DNA from: JBFMCC01 sp037445635
Lineage (GTDB): Bacteria; Chloroflexota; Anaerolineae; Anaerolineales; Villigracilaceae
Assembly: GCA_037445635.1 (NCBI GenBank)
Contig: JBBIKC010000001.1
Location: forward strand, 186,001-250,000
Length of the DNA: 64,000 bases
Direction: 5' to 3'
Shown here: in pieces, positions 1 through 7,360 of the stretch
How positions within the stretch are numbered: position 1 is the first letter of the stretch
Layout: each line of letters begins with the position of its first letter
Translations under genes and position numbers: made by a program
Notes under the pieces: model-generated
Told to the model about the DNA's origin: nothing
Databases searched by the model: none
What the model saw: only the letters and a program-made list of their open reading frames with translations

Positions 1-1560
1 GTTCTGACAAAGACAGACCTCGCATCAGACTCAGGGTGGCTCGATCTCGTTGAAACGGACATCCGCGCGGCTGTGGCCGATACCGTTATGCAGGAGGCGC
101 CGATCATCCGCGTCTCCGCCAAAGACAAAACAGGACTCGATGAACTCGTCCGCGCGCTCGCCACACTGCTCGAATCCAAACCCGCCCGCCCCGACCTCGG
201 ACGCCCGCGCCTGCCCATTGACCGCGTCTTCACCATGAGCGGATTCGGCACCGTCGTCACAGGCACGCTTAGCGACGGTGCGCTTTCCCTCGGCGACGAA
301 GTGGAGATTTTGCCAGGCGGTTCGAGAGGACGCGTGCGCGGCCTCCAAACGCACAAGAAAAAAGAGGAAAGAGCCACGCCTGGCTCTCGAACAGCGGTTA
401 ACGTTTCTGGAATCGCCGCCGAACAAATCCAGCGCGGCGACGTGCTCGTCCATCCGAATCAATATCAGGCCGTCCGCCGCCTCGACGCGCGCTTTCGCCT
501 GTTGAAAGACGCCTCCGCTCCGCTGAAACATTCCAGCGAAGTCAAATTCTTCGTCGGCGCGAGCGAGACCATTGCAACGGTCAGGTTGCTGGGAACAGAA
601 GAGATCGCGCCCGGCGCGGAAGGTTGGATTCAACTCGAACTGCGCGAGCCCGTCGTAACCGTGCGCGGCGACCGATACATCCTGCGGCGCCCCTCACCCG
701 CAGAAACCCTCGGCGGCGGCGTCATCGTGGATCACCAGCCCAAGGGCCGTCACAAACGCTTCGACGAAACTGTGCTCAAGTCGCTGGGGTCGCTGGCGCA
801 AGGCTCGCCCGCGGACGTCCTGCTCGAAGCCGCGCTGGCGCTCGGTCCCGCGACGATCAAGGATGTGATCGCCCGCTCGCGGTTGGAGGCCGAATCCGCC
901 AAGTCCGCGTTGGACGAACTACTGGGAAACGGGCAATTAACGAACCTGGACGGCGGCCCGTTGACCGCGGACAGTCTGGTAATGACCGCGGCGCAATGGC
1001 AATCGCTTCAAGGCAGAGCCCTGCAAATCGTGAGCGAGTATCACAAGTCATATCCGCTTCGCAAGGGAATCCCGCGCGAGGAACTGAAGAGCAAATTGAA
1101 ACTGCAACCGCGAGTGTTCAACACAGTCGTGTCTCGTGTTATCAATCAGAACCGGTTAATGGAAAACGGATCATTCATCGCGTTGCCGTCCCACGAGGTG
1201 ACTTTCGATGGGACGAGTCAGGCCAAAGTCGAGGCGCTGATGCGAAAATTCGCCGCGAGTCCGTACGGCCCACCCTCGGTCAAGGAATGTCAGGCGGAGG
1301 TCGGCGAGGAGGTCTTCAACGCGTTGATCGAATTGGGACAGTTGATCACCGTCGCGCAGGATGTCGTTTTTCGCAGGAGCGATTATGATGCGATGGTGAC
1401 GAAAGTCAAGGCGGCCATCATCCAAAACGGACAGATCACCCTGGCCGAAGCGCGCGACCTGTTCAACACCAGCCGCAAGTACGTGCAGGCATTGCTGGAG
1501 CATTTGGATGCAATCGGTATCACGATGCGCGACGGCGATTTTAGAAAGCTGAGAAAGTAA
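1..1560 (+). CDS. selB: Selenocysteine-specific translation elongation factor SelB (5' end missing)
   Basis: SelB is the EF-Tu-like GTPase that delivers Sec-tRNA(Sec) to UGA codons followed by a SECIS element. The reading frame is already open at base 1 and begins inside the GTPase domain. VLTKTD at the very start is the G4 motif, and SAKDKTGLDEL, near base 115, fits the G5 region. Next comes the beta-barrel domain, recognisable from FTMSGFGTVVTGTL and GDEVEILPGG, which matches the SelB/EF-Tu domain 2 signature. The last half is a string of winged-helix-like segments typical of the SelB C terminus, which binds the SECIS RNA. The N-terminal P-loop lies outside the window. No selA or selC is present here. 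Its presence implies that the organism makes selenoproteins. Confidence 0.93.
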   Translation, partial: VLTKTDLASDSGWLDLVETDIRAAVADTVMQEAPIIRVSAKDKTGLDELVRALATLLESKPARPDLGRPRLPIDRVFTMSGFGTVVTGTLSDGALSLGDEVEILPGGSRGRVRGLQTHKKKEERATPGSRTAVNVSGIAAEQIQRGDVLVHPNQYQAVRRLDARFRLLKDASAPLKHSSEVKFFVGASETIATVRLLGTEEIAPGAEGWIQLELREPVVTVRGDRYILRRPSPAETLGGGVIVDHQPKGRHKRFDETVLKSLGSLAQGSPADVLLEAALALGPATIKDVIARSRLEAESAKSALDELLGNGQLTNLDGGPLTADSLVMTAAQWQSLQGRALQIVSEYHKSYPLRKGIPREELKSKLKLQPRVFNTVVSRVINQNRLMENGSFIALPSHEVTFDGTSQAKVEALMRKFAASPYGPPSVKECQAEVGEEVFNALIELGQLITVAQDVVFRRSDYDAMVTKVKAAIIQNGQITLAEARDLFNTSRKYVQALLEHLDAIGITMRDGDFRKLRK

Positions 1561-1626
1561 GGGCACAGCAGAACGACAAACCGCCGAGGTTTTCCCCTAC
1601 CCGCTGCGCCCCAACAGGAGACAAAC

Positions 1627-2295
1627 ATGTGCGGACGCTTTACCTTAACCGTTGACCCTGCCGAACTCAAACAGGCTTTTGCCGATTACACCTTCCCGGC
1701 ACAGTTCGCGCCGCGCTTCAATATCGCGCCCGCGCAGCCCATCCTCGCCATACCCAATGACGGAAAGAACGCGGCCGATTTCTTCGTGTGGGGACTCATC
1801 CCAAAATGGGCCAAGGACCCGTCCATCGGCAGCCGCCTCATCAATGCCCGCGCCGAGACGTTAGCCGAGAAGCCGTCCTTCCGCGGCGGCTTCAAATATA
1901 AACGCTGTCTCATCCCCGCCGACGGCTTCTACGAATGGAAGTCCCAGCCCGGAGCGAAAACCAAGACGCCTTATTTCATCCACATGAAAGACCGCCAGCC
2001 CTTCGCCTTCGCGGGTTTGTGGGATGAATGGAACGCGCCCGACGGCGGCACAATTCGTTCGGCCACCATTATCACGACCGAACCTAACAAACTGATGGCG
2101 ACCCTGCACAACCGCATGCCCGTCATCCTGAACCCCGCGGACTATGCTCAATGGCTCGACCCTGCGCCCCGGACTCCCGAAAGCCTGATTCCGTTGCTCA
2201 AACCCTTCCCCGCCGAGGCGATGTCCGCCTACCCCGTTTCGACGCTGGTCAACAAACCCGAAAACGACCGCGCCGAACTGGTCGTACCTGTTTGA
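1627..2295 (+). CDS. SRAP-family abasic-site protein (YedK/HMCES-like)
   Basis: This 222-residue protein belongs to the SOS response-associated peptidase (SRAP) family. In the known members YedK and HMCES, Cys2 forms a thiazolidine crosslink to abasic sites in single-stranded DNA and shields them during replication. The sequence starts MCGRFT, so Cys2 becomes N-terminal after Met removal. The other family motifs are present: NARAET at about residue 73, GFYEW at about 100 with the catalytic Glu103, and LHNRMP with His161. The length is usual for the family. An AGGAG ribosome-binding site lies 6 nt before the ATG. It follows selB by 66 bp and could be cotranscribed. No LexA box was recognised upstream. 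Confidence 0.93.
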   Translation: MCGRFTLTVDPAELKQAFADYTFPAQFAPRFNIAPAQPILAIPNDGKNAADFFVWGLIPKWAKDPSIGSRLINARAETLAEKPSFRGGFKYKRCLIPADGFYEWKSQPGAKTKTPYFIHMKDRQPFAFAGLWDEWNAPDGGTIRSATIITTEPNKLMATLHNRMPVILNPADYAQWLDPAPRTPESLIPLLKPFPAEAMSAYPVSTLVNKPENDRAELVVPV

Positions 2296-2313
2296 TTTTG
2301 GACGCGGACGAGC

Positions 2314-2357
2314 GCGGATGAACGCGGAAATTGTCCGCGTCCTCTGCGTTCATCCGC
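2314..2357. repeat. Palindromic intergenic repeat (12-bp arms)
   Basis: The 12-mer GCGGATGAACGC (2314-2325) is repeated as its exact reverse complement at 2346-2357, with a nested smaller palindrome between the arms. It fills most of the gap between the SRAP gene and the MFS gene. There is no T-tract, so it is more likely an extragenic palindrome than a classical terminator, although it could still act on mRNA ends. Confidence 0.7.
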
Positions 2358-2370
2358 GTCCGATTCCCAA

Positions 2371-3627
2371 ATGAATCTCAAAGCATCCCTCATCAACCGC
2401 TTTCCCGCGCTGGGATCGCGCGACTTTGTTCTCTTCCTCGCCGGGCAATTCGTCTCGGTCATCGGCACGTGGATGCACAACACCGCCCAGCCGTATCTGG
2501 CGTATCGCCTCTCGGGCCGTCCGCTCGACCTGGGACTCATCGGCTTTGCCACGACCCTGCCGACCTTGATTCTCGCCCTGCCCGCCGGGGTGCTCATCGA
2601 ACACTGGGACAAGCGCAAGACCGTCATCATCCTGCAATCCGTCATGTCGTTGCAGGCCTTCGGCCTCGCCGCGCTGACCTTTTCGGGGCAAATCGAAATC
2701 TGGCATATCACAGTGCTGGCTTTCATTTTCGGCACGGCCAGCGCGGTGGAGATTACCGCGCGTCAGGCAATGCTGATCGAACTAGCGGGACGCGAGTCCC
2801 TTCCTTCCGCGATCGCGTTACAGACAACAGCCTTCAACCTCGGCCGCGTCCTCGGCCCGACTCTGGCTGCGCCGCTCATGGCCGCAGGCAGCGAGGGGAG
2901 CGTCTTCCTCGTCAACGGGCTGAGTTTCCTGTTCGTGATCGGCGGGCTTCTTTTAGCGCGCGCCCGCTATCAGGTCCCGCGCGAAGCGATGGGTGAAAAG
3001 AGTCTGGGGAGTGAGTTTCGCGAGGGTATGTCCTACATCCGCCGCAACAACATCGTCGCGTCCATCATCCTGATGTCCGCGCTGATCGGCTTCTTCGGCT
3101 TCCCCCTGCTCCAGCAAATCCCCGCCATCGCCCGCGACGTTTTGCAAACCGCAAGAGATACAGAGACCGTCATCGCAGAACGCACGGGACAGTTGTATGC
3201 CGCGCAGGGGGTGGGCGCACTGCTGGCCGCGTTCCTGGCCGCGTATTTCAACGCGGCGCGGAACAAAGGCCTCGTGCTCACGCTGGGCCAGGTGGCCTTT
3301 ATCCTGCCGCTGCTCGCGCTGGGCTTTACCAGCAGCCTGACGCTTTCGCTCTTTCTGCTCGTGCTGATCGGCTGGGGCACGGTGACGCAACTGGTCACGA
3401 TGAACACCTTGATCCAAACCCAGGTGCCCAACGGCCTGCGCGGGCGCGTGTTCAGCGCGTACCTGTGGGCGGTGCAGGGCGTGGCGCCGTTCGGCAGCCT
3501 ACTCATCGGCTGGATGGCGCAGGTCTGGGGCGTGCCGCTGGCCGCCCTGGTCGGCGGGCTGGTCTCGCTGGTCACCATCGGCAGCCTGCATCTCGCCAGC
3601 CCGGGCGTACGCCGCGCGCAGGTTTAG
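2371..3627 (+). CDS. Major facilitator superfamily transporter (MFS_3/EntS-like)
   Basis: This 418-residue integral membrane protein has about twelve hydrophobic segments. The N-terminal pattern (FVLFLAGQFVSVIGTWMHNTAQ) and the loop between helices 2 and 3 (EHWDKRKT) resemble the MFS_3 group, which includes enterobactin exporter EntS and many uncharacterised drug-type exporters. It therefore probably acts as a proton-coupled efflux carrier in the cytoplasmic membrane. The substrate cannot be told from sequence. The ATG lies directly after the palindromic repeat with no obvious strong ribosome-binding site. The hydrophilic stretch after about residue 200 is the usual central loop between the two six-helix halves. 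Confidence 0.85.
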   Translation: MNLKASLINRFPALGSRDFVLFLAGQFVSVIGTWMHNTAQPYLAYRLSGRPLDLGLIGFATTLPTLILALPAGVLIEHWDKRKTVIILQSVMSLQAFGLAALTFSGQIEIWHITVLAFIFGTASAVEITARQAMLIELAGRESLPSAIALQTTAFNLGRVLGPTLAAPLMAAGSEGSVFLVNGLSFLFVIGGLLLARARYQVPREAMGEKSLGSEFREGMSYIRRNNIVASIILMSALIGFFGFPLLQQIPAIARDVLQTARDTETVIAERTGQLYAAQGVGALLAAFLAAYFNAARNKGLVLTLGQVAFILPLLALGFTSSLTLSLFLLVLIGWGTVTQLVTMNTLIQTQVPNGLRGRVFSAYLWAVQGVAPFGSLLIGWMAQVWGVPLAALVGGLVSLVTIGSLHLASPGVRRAQV

Positions 3628-3698
3628 CGCAGGATGAGCGTCTGGCAGGTCGGCTTGACGCACGATTCTACGCCTGTTATCATGCCAGCGGAGATTTG

Positions 3699-4892
3699 AT
3701 GAATCCTGATTTCAAAGGAAATCCGCAAGCCGAAGAGGGGGATTCCGGCAGACTCGATCAACCTCGCCGAAACCCGCTGGCCGCCGGGCTGGAATTCCTG
3801 CTCAACCTCGGGCTGGGCGAGACGCTCCTGCGCTTCGGCACCAACACGCTCTCTCTCCTTTTAATCGTTGCGGTCGTGTGGATGATCCGGCAGGTGGACA
3901 TGCGCGAACTGTTGGCCCTGCGGCCCGGATCCGCCCTGGCCGCCGGTCCGACCCCCGCTTCGGCCGTGGACCCGGGCCTGATCCCGATGGCGGCGGAGGA
4001 ATCCGCCCCGGGCATCCCGCGCTACGCGCAGGAGCGTACCACCATTCCCACACGCCCGCGCAACGAGGTCGTGAAGTACACCGTCCAGGAAGGCGACACC
4101 GTCTTCGGCATTGCCGAAAAATTCGGGCTGAGACCGCAGACTATTCTGTGGGGCAATTACAATATCCTGCTCGACGACCCGCACTCGCTGACGGCCGGGC
4201 AGGTGCTGAACATCCTGCCTGTGGATGGGACATACTACGAGTGGCAGGCGGGCGACGGCTTGAACGGCGTGGCTGAATTCTTCGGCGTGACGCCGGAGGT
4301 CATCATCAACTATCCGCCCAACGGACTCGATCCCGCTACCATCGGCGATTACGCCCGTCCCAACATCGAGCCCGGCACGTGGTTGATCGTCCCCGGCGGG
4401 GAGCGCCTGTTCATCTCATGGAGCGCGCCGCTGGGCGTGACGCGCGAGAATCCCGCCTCGGCGCGCGTGCTCGGCAAGGGCGCGTGCGACCCGGTTAGCG
4501 GCGGCGCGGTGGGGTTCGGCACCTTCGTCTGGCCGACCGCAAAGCATTACCTTTCGGGCTTCGATTACTCGCCCGAGTCGAATCATTGGGGCATTGACCT
4601 GGCGGGCAACGGCGGCGAAGGCGTCTATGCCACCGACGCGGGCGTGGTCGTGTATGCAGGTTGGAACGACTACGGCTACGGCAACATGATCATGATTGAC
4701 CACGGCAACGGTTTCCAGTCGCTGTATGCACACTTGAGCGAGATTTATGTCAGCTGCGCACAGAGCGTGGGCCAGGGTGATGCGATTGGCGCCATCGGGA
4801 GTACGGGACGCTCGTCCGGCGCGCATCTGCATTTCGAGTTGAGGACTACGACCTATTTCGTCAATCCCTGGGATTACATGCCGCCGCCATAA
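3699..4892 (+). CDS. LysM-domain M23 metallopeptidase, membrane anchored
   Basis: This 397-residue protein probably remodels peptidoglycan outside the cytoplasmic membrane. It has a cytoplasmic N terminus, one transmembrane helix at about residues 49-64, then a Pro/Ala-rich linker. Two LysM-like segments follow at about 127-173 (YTVQEGDTVFGIA) and 180-234. A C-terminal M23 domain runs from about 285 to 390. The zinc ligands of M23 are visible: HWGID (His296, Asp300), HLHFE (His376 and His378), and a further His at SLYAHL. The domain is therefore likely an active endopeptidase rather than a degenerate EnvC/NlpD-type activator. I chose the ATG at 3699 because GGAG lies 5 nt upstream. The open frame extends further upstream but overlaps the MFS gene. 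Confidence 0.88.
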   Translation: MNPDFKGNPQAEEGDSGRLDQPRRNPLAAGLEFLLNLGLGETLLRFGTNTLSLLLIVAVVWMIRQVDMRELLALRPGSALAAGPTPASAVDPGLIPMAAEESAPGIPRYAQERTTIPTRPRNEVVKYTVQEGDTVFGIAEKFGLRPQTILWGNYNILLDDPHSLTAGQVLNILPVDGTYYEWQAGDGLNGVAEFFGVTPEVIINYPPNGLDPATIGDYARPNIEPGTWLIVPGGERLFISWSAPLGVTRENPASARVLGKGACDPVSGGAVGFGTFVWPTAKHYLSGFDYSPESNHWGIDLAGNGGEGVYATDAGVVVYAGWNDYGYGNMIMIDHGNGFQSLYAHLSEIYVSCAQSVGQGDAIGAIGSTGRSSGAHLHFELRTTTYFVNPWDYMPPP

Positions 4893-4896
4893 GCAC

Positions 4897-4925
4897 TTGC
4901 CAAAGCCCAATGCCTAGACTATAAT
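4897..4925 (+). promoter_or_regulatory. Promoter of the tRNA-Val gene
   Basis: TTGCCA (4897-4902), a 17-bp spacer and a perfect TATAAT (4920-4925) make a canonical sigma-70/SigA promoter. It ends 12 bp before the first base of the tRNA, immediately after the M23 peptidase stop codon. Confidence 0.85.
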
Positions 4926-4937
4926 CTCCATCGCCCC

Positions 4938-5011
4938 GGGCGCGTAGCTCAGTTGGTCAGAGCGCATGTATCACACACATGAGGTCGGGGGTTCGAGCCC
5001 CTCCGCGCCCA
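4938..5011 (+). tRNA. tRNA-Val, anticodon CAC
   Basis: The cloverleaf can be drawn in full. The acceptor arms are GGGCGCG and CGCGCCC with discriminator A. The D stem is GCTC/GAGC. The anticodon stem is CATGT/ACATG around loop ATCACAC, giving anticodon CAC at 4972-4974. The T stem is GGGGG/CCCTC with loop TTCGAGC. It reads valine GTG codons. A 3' CCA is not encoded. The 3' third of the gene is the first copy of the downstream tandem repeat. Confidence 0.95.
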
Positions 5012-5186
5012 CAATACCGCCAGCAATGGCGGTCTTTCATTGCTCACATACATGCCCCCATTCAGGGGATGATAAGGTCGGGGGTTCGAGCCCCTCCGCG
5101 CCCACAATACCGCCAGCAATGGCGGTCTTTCATTGCTCACATACATGCCCCCATTCAGGGGATGATAAGGTCGGGGGTTCGAGCCC
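4982..5186 (+). repeat. 93-bp tandem repeat copying the tRNA-Val 3' end
   Basis: Two full 93-bp units (4982-5074, 5075-5167) and a 19-bp partial third (5168-5186) repeat head to tail. Each unit begins with the T-arm and acceptor 3' strand of tRNA-Val. A GC hairpin (CCGCC, then GGCGG) followed by CTTTCATT comes next, and then a second hairpin (CCCC, loop ATTCA, GGGG). By eye the full units look identical, which indicates recent duplication. The third copy leaves the repeat after GAGCCC, as if 10 bp were lost between two GCCC repeats. Confidence 0.93.
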
Positions 5187-5194
5187 ACAAGTCC

Positions 5195-5227
5195 AGACCT
5201 CCGAAGTCTTAAAGACCTCGGAGGTCT
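5195..5227 (+). promoter_or_regulatory. Inverted repeat upstream of the sigma-factor gene
   Basis: AGACCTCCGA (5195-5204) pairs with TCGGAGGTCT (5218-5227). The inner copy AGACCTCGGAGGTCT (5213-5227) is itself a palindrome. The structure ends 5 bp before the -10 box of the sigma gene and covers the place where a -35 element would sit, so an operator role is possible. It could also be a relic terminator or repeat. Confidence 0.5.
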
Positions 5228-5232
5228 GCGGT

Positions 5233-5238
5233 TATAAT
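5233..5238 (+). promoter_or_regulatory. -10 box of the sigma-factor gene, leaderless layout
   Basis: A perfect TATAAT lies 7 nt before the ATG at 5246, so transcription should begin at or next to the start codon. No ribosome-binding site is present. A -35 match is not evident, and the upstream inverted repeat occupies that position. Confidence 0.6.
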
Positions 5239-5245
5239 TCCATCC

Positions 5246-5884
5246 ATGCCCACACGCACCAACGAACAATGGCTTTCTGACCTGCGCACCGAGGGGACAC
5301 GCCGTGAGGCCGCGCTGGAAGACCTGCGTGCCGTGATCCTCTCCGGCCTGCCCTACGCCCTCTCGCGCTGGATTTCCCCTTCCGATCCGCAATTCGAGGC
5401 CTTGACCGAAGAAGTGGCTCAGGAAACCCTCCTGCGCGCCCTCGACCGCCTCGACACCTTCGAGGGCCGCAGTCAATTCACCACCTGGGTGCACAAGATC
5501 GCCATCCGCATCGCCCTCTCCGAACTGCGGCGCAAACGCTGGCGCGACTCGTCCCTCGACGAAATGGTGGACAACGAGGATGCCCCCGCCCCGCCGCGCC
5601 TGATGGAAGACCTCCGCGCCGGACCGGAGACCGCCGCCGAGCGCGCCGACATGCTGGCGCGCGTCCGCCGCATCATCAACGAGGAGCTGACCGAACGCCA
5701 GCGCCGCGCCCTCATCGCCCTCGGCGTGGACGGCGTTCCCATGGAAGAGGCTGCCCGCCGCTTCAAGACCAATCGCAATGCACTCTACAAACTCCTGCAC
5801 GACGCCCGCATGCGGCTCAAACGCCGTCTCGCGCTGGAGGGTCTTAACGCCCAGGATGTGCTGACCGCATTCGAAGAAGGGTAA
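5246..5884 (+). CDS. RNA polymerase sigma-70 family (ECF-like) sigma factor
   Basis: This 212-residue protein has the two-domain layout of ECF-type sigma factors. Region 2 spans about residues 25-98 and includes the helix EEVAQETLLRALDRL and the FTTWVHKIAIR stretch that contacts core and the -10 element. Region 4 spans about 142-195, where LTERQRRALI and MEEAARRFKTNRNALYKLL form the helix-turn-helix that reads the -35 element. It would redirect RNA polymerase to a small regulon. The next gene, 38 bp downstream, encodes a putative zinc-binding anti-sigma protein and probably controls it. The ATG is supported by the -10 box just upstream. The target promoter motif cannot be deduced. Confidence 0.88.
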   Translation: MPTRTNEQWLSDLRTEGTRREAALEDLRAVILSGLPYALSRWISPSDPQFEALTEEVAQETLLRALDRLDTFEGRSQFTTWVHKIAIRIALSELRRKRWRDSSLDEMVDNEDAPAPPRLMEDLRAGPETAAERADMLARVRRIINEELTERQRRALIALGVDGVPMEEAARRFKTNRNALYKLLHDARMRLKRRLALEGLNAQDVLTAFEEG

Positions 5885-5922
5885 GATATTTTTCTGCGAA
5901 TTCGTCAAGGCAGAAGGTTAAT

Positions 5923-6207
5923 ATGAAATTAAAAGACTGGCTTGCGCAAATCAACCTCCGCCTGCGTGGAGAAAAGCCACTCTCGGATCGGTCAATCGAG
6001 AGTCTGATCCGCTATCTGGAAACAGCCGAACTCGATTGCGAGCAGGTCTACCACGCGCTGGACCATTACGCCGAACTGGAAGTGAGGCACGAGGACGCGG
6101 CGCGGCTAATGCCGCTGGTGCGCGAGCACCTCGACATGTGCGATGAGTGCTGCGACGAGTACGAGGCCCTGTTACGCGTGCTGGAAAAGGAATCACCCTA
6201 TACATAA
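5923..6207 (+). CDS. Small putative zinc-finger anti-sigma factor
   Basis: This 94-residue helical protein carries HLDMCDEC near its C terminus (His69, Cys73, Cys76). This is the His-x3-Cys-x2-Cys motif of zinc-binding anti-sigma (ZAS) domains. No transmembrane segment follows, so it would be a soluble sensor, as RsrA or ChrR-type proteins are, rather than a membrane anchor. It follows a sigma-factor gene directly and is closed by a strong terminator, so the two form a unit. In the family, zinc and the cysteines often report oxidative or metal stress. Whether this one does is unknown. Cys39 and Cys77 are additional cysteines. Confidence 0.72.
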   Translation: MKLKDWLAQINLRLRGEKPLSDRSIESLIRYLETAELDCEQVYHALDHYAELEVRHEDAARLMPLVREHLDMCDECCDEYEALLRVLEKESPYT

Positions 6208-6240
6208 AACAATTGCGGACCTCGGTCCGCAATTGTTTTA
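6205..6240. terminator. Bidirectional terminator between convergent genes
   Basis: A perfect 17-bp inverted repeat (6205-6221 and 6224-6240) with a 2-nt loop has TAAAA on one side and TTTTA on the other. It works in both directions, ending the anti-sigma gene (+) and the DUF1684 gene (-), whose stop codon begins at once beyond it. Confidence 0.92.
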
Positions 6241-6241
6241 C

Positions 6242-6745
6242 TCAATGGAACAACATCTCACCTGCCCTGATCGGCACCTTGAGTCGATTCTCGAACGGCG
6301 TCAACGGACAGGACCAGGCGTCGTTGTAGGCGCAATAGGGGTTGTAGGCCAGGTTGAAGTCCACGAGGAAGCGGCCGCCCGGCAGAGGTTCGGGTTCCAG
6401 ATAGCGCCCGGCGGGATAAGTCTCTTTGCCCGCGAGCGAATCCACAAACGGCAGAAAATAGCCGTGCTCACTTTGATAGATGGTGAGTTCGGCCTCCTGC
6501 CCGTCAACGGGAAATTTGATGCGCCCAATGCGGTAATAGACCTGCATGTCGCCGGTCGTGGTCTGCATCTCGATGCGGTCGGGCTCGGGAAACGGCTCCA
6601 GTTTCACTTCCAGGCGGAGCGCTGGGTTTTCGGGAAAATAATTCAGGCCGCGGAAATCCCGCTTCTGGTCGGGCGTGAGCGGGCTCTGCGGATGGTGGGC
6701 AAAGAAATCGTCCTTGCCGGCGCGGAATTCTTCGAGTTCGGTCAT
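6242..6745 (-). CDS. DUF1684 family protein
   Basis: This 167-residue protein matches the DUF1684 family, whose function is not established. The conserved hallmark is near the C terminus, where YNPYCAYND, WSCPL and ENRLKVPI stand in order, plus GRFLVDFNLAYN. No signal peptide or membrane segment is visible, so it is likely cytoplasmic. I placed the start at the internal Met (MTELEEF) because GGAG lies upstream with good spacing. A six-residue upstream extension is possible but lacks a ribosome-binding site. The gene is alone on the minus strand. Confidence 0.85.
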   Translation of the reverse strand: MTELEEFRAGKDDFFAHHPQSPLTPDQKRDFRGLNYFPENPALRLEVKLEPFPEPDRIEMQTTTGDMQVYYRIGRIKFPVDGQEAELTIYQSEHGYFLPFVDSLAGKETYPAGRYLEPEPLPGGRFLVDFNLAYNPYCAYNDAWSCPLTPFENRLKVPIRAGEMLFH

Positions 6746-6789
6746 ATCGTCTCCTGCCTGCACAGACTGTTCCTCCGTAAATTTTCTTA

Positions 6790-6890
6790 CCGAACATTGT
6801 GGGGCGAAGAAAATCCATCACCGCTGAGAGCACAGAGCGCACGGAGGTTTTCGCTTTTCTCTCTGTGTACTCAGTGGTGAAAATTTCAGG
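6790..6890. repeat. Imperfect inverted repeat in a 219-bp intergenic gap
   Basis: The gap 6746-6964 holds no gene. The stretch reading ACCGCTGAGAGCACAGAG is mirrored about 50 bp later by CTCTGTGTACTCAGTGGT, with 15 of 18 positions pairing. It is one of several unrelated palindromic intergenic elements in the window. The gap must also hold the promoters of the divergent DUF1684 and receiver genes, but no clear -35/-10 pair stands out. Confidence 0.5.
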
Positions 6891-6964
6891 CAAATTTACA
6901 AGGTCGGTTTTCTGGCGTGCAAAGCCTCTTGCCATTTCGTTCATAGTATGCTATTTTTGACCCG

Positions 6965-7357
6965 ATGTCACCTGTCCAGAAGACCGTGCTGGTCGTGGAA
7001 GACGAAGCCGACGCCGCCGAACTGTTCGCGGAGATGATGCGCGTCAGCGGTTTTCGTGTGATCAAGACCTTTTCCAGCACGCCCGCCATCAATATGGTCA
7101 GGGAGGAAAAGCCCGACCTGGTCATCCTCGACGTGATGATGCCCGACGTCTCCGGCCTGGAAGTCCTGCGCTACATGCGCCGCGAGCCCGACCTGCAAAG
7201 CATTCCCGTCATCGTCGTCTCGGCAAAGAGCATGCCTGCCGACGTCAAGACCGGACTCGAGGCTGGCGCATCCATCTACCTGACCAAGCCCGTCGGCTTC
7301 AACGACTTGAAAGGCGCGGTCGAGCAAGCCATGCAGATGGCGAACCCTCCCGCCTGA
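6965..7357 (+). CDS. Single-domain response regulator (CheY-like receiver)
   Basis: This 130-residue protein is a lone receiver domain. The acidic pair sits in VVEDEAD (residues 10-16), the phospho-acceptor is Asp56 in VILDVMMPD, and the switch lysine is Lys108 in YLTKPV. No output domain is fused. It would therefore act by protein-protein contact in a phosphorelay. No kinase gene is adjacent. It stands 3 bp before thpR, so the two are probably cotranscribed. The partner kinase cannot be identified from the window. Confidence 0.93.
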   Translation: MSPVQKTVLVVEDEADAAELFAEMMRVSGFRVIKTFSSTPAINMVREEKPDLVILDVMMPDVSGLEVLRYMRREPDLQSIPVIVVSAKSMPADVKTGLEAGASIYLTKPVGFNDLKGAVEQAMQMANPPA

Positions 7358-7360
7358 ATT

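Noticed and set aside
4966..5280. Reading frames across the tRNA and 93-bp repeats
   Set aside because: They are translations of repeated tRNA and hairpin DNA, with no ribosome-binding site.
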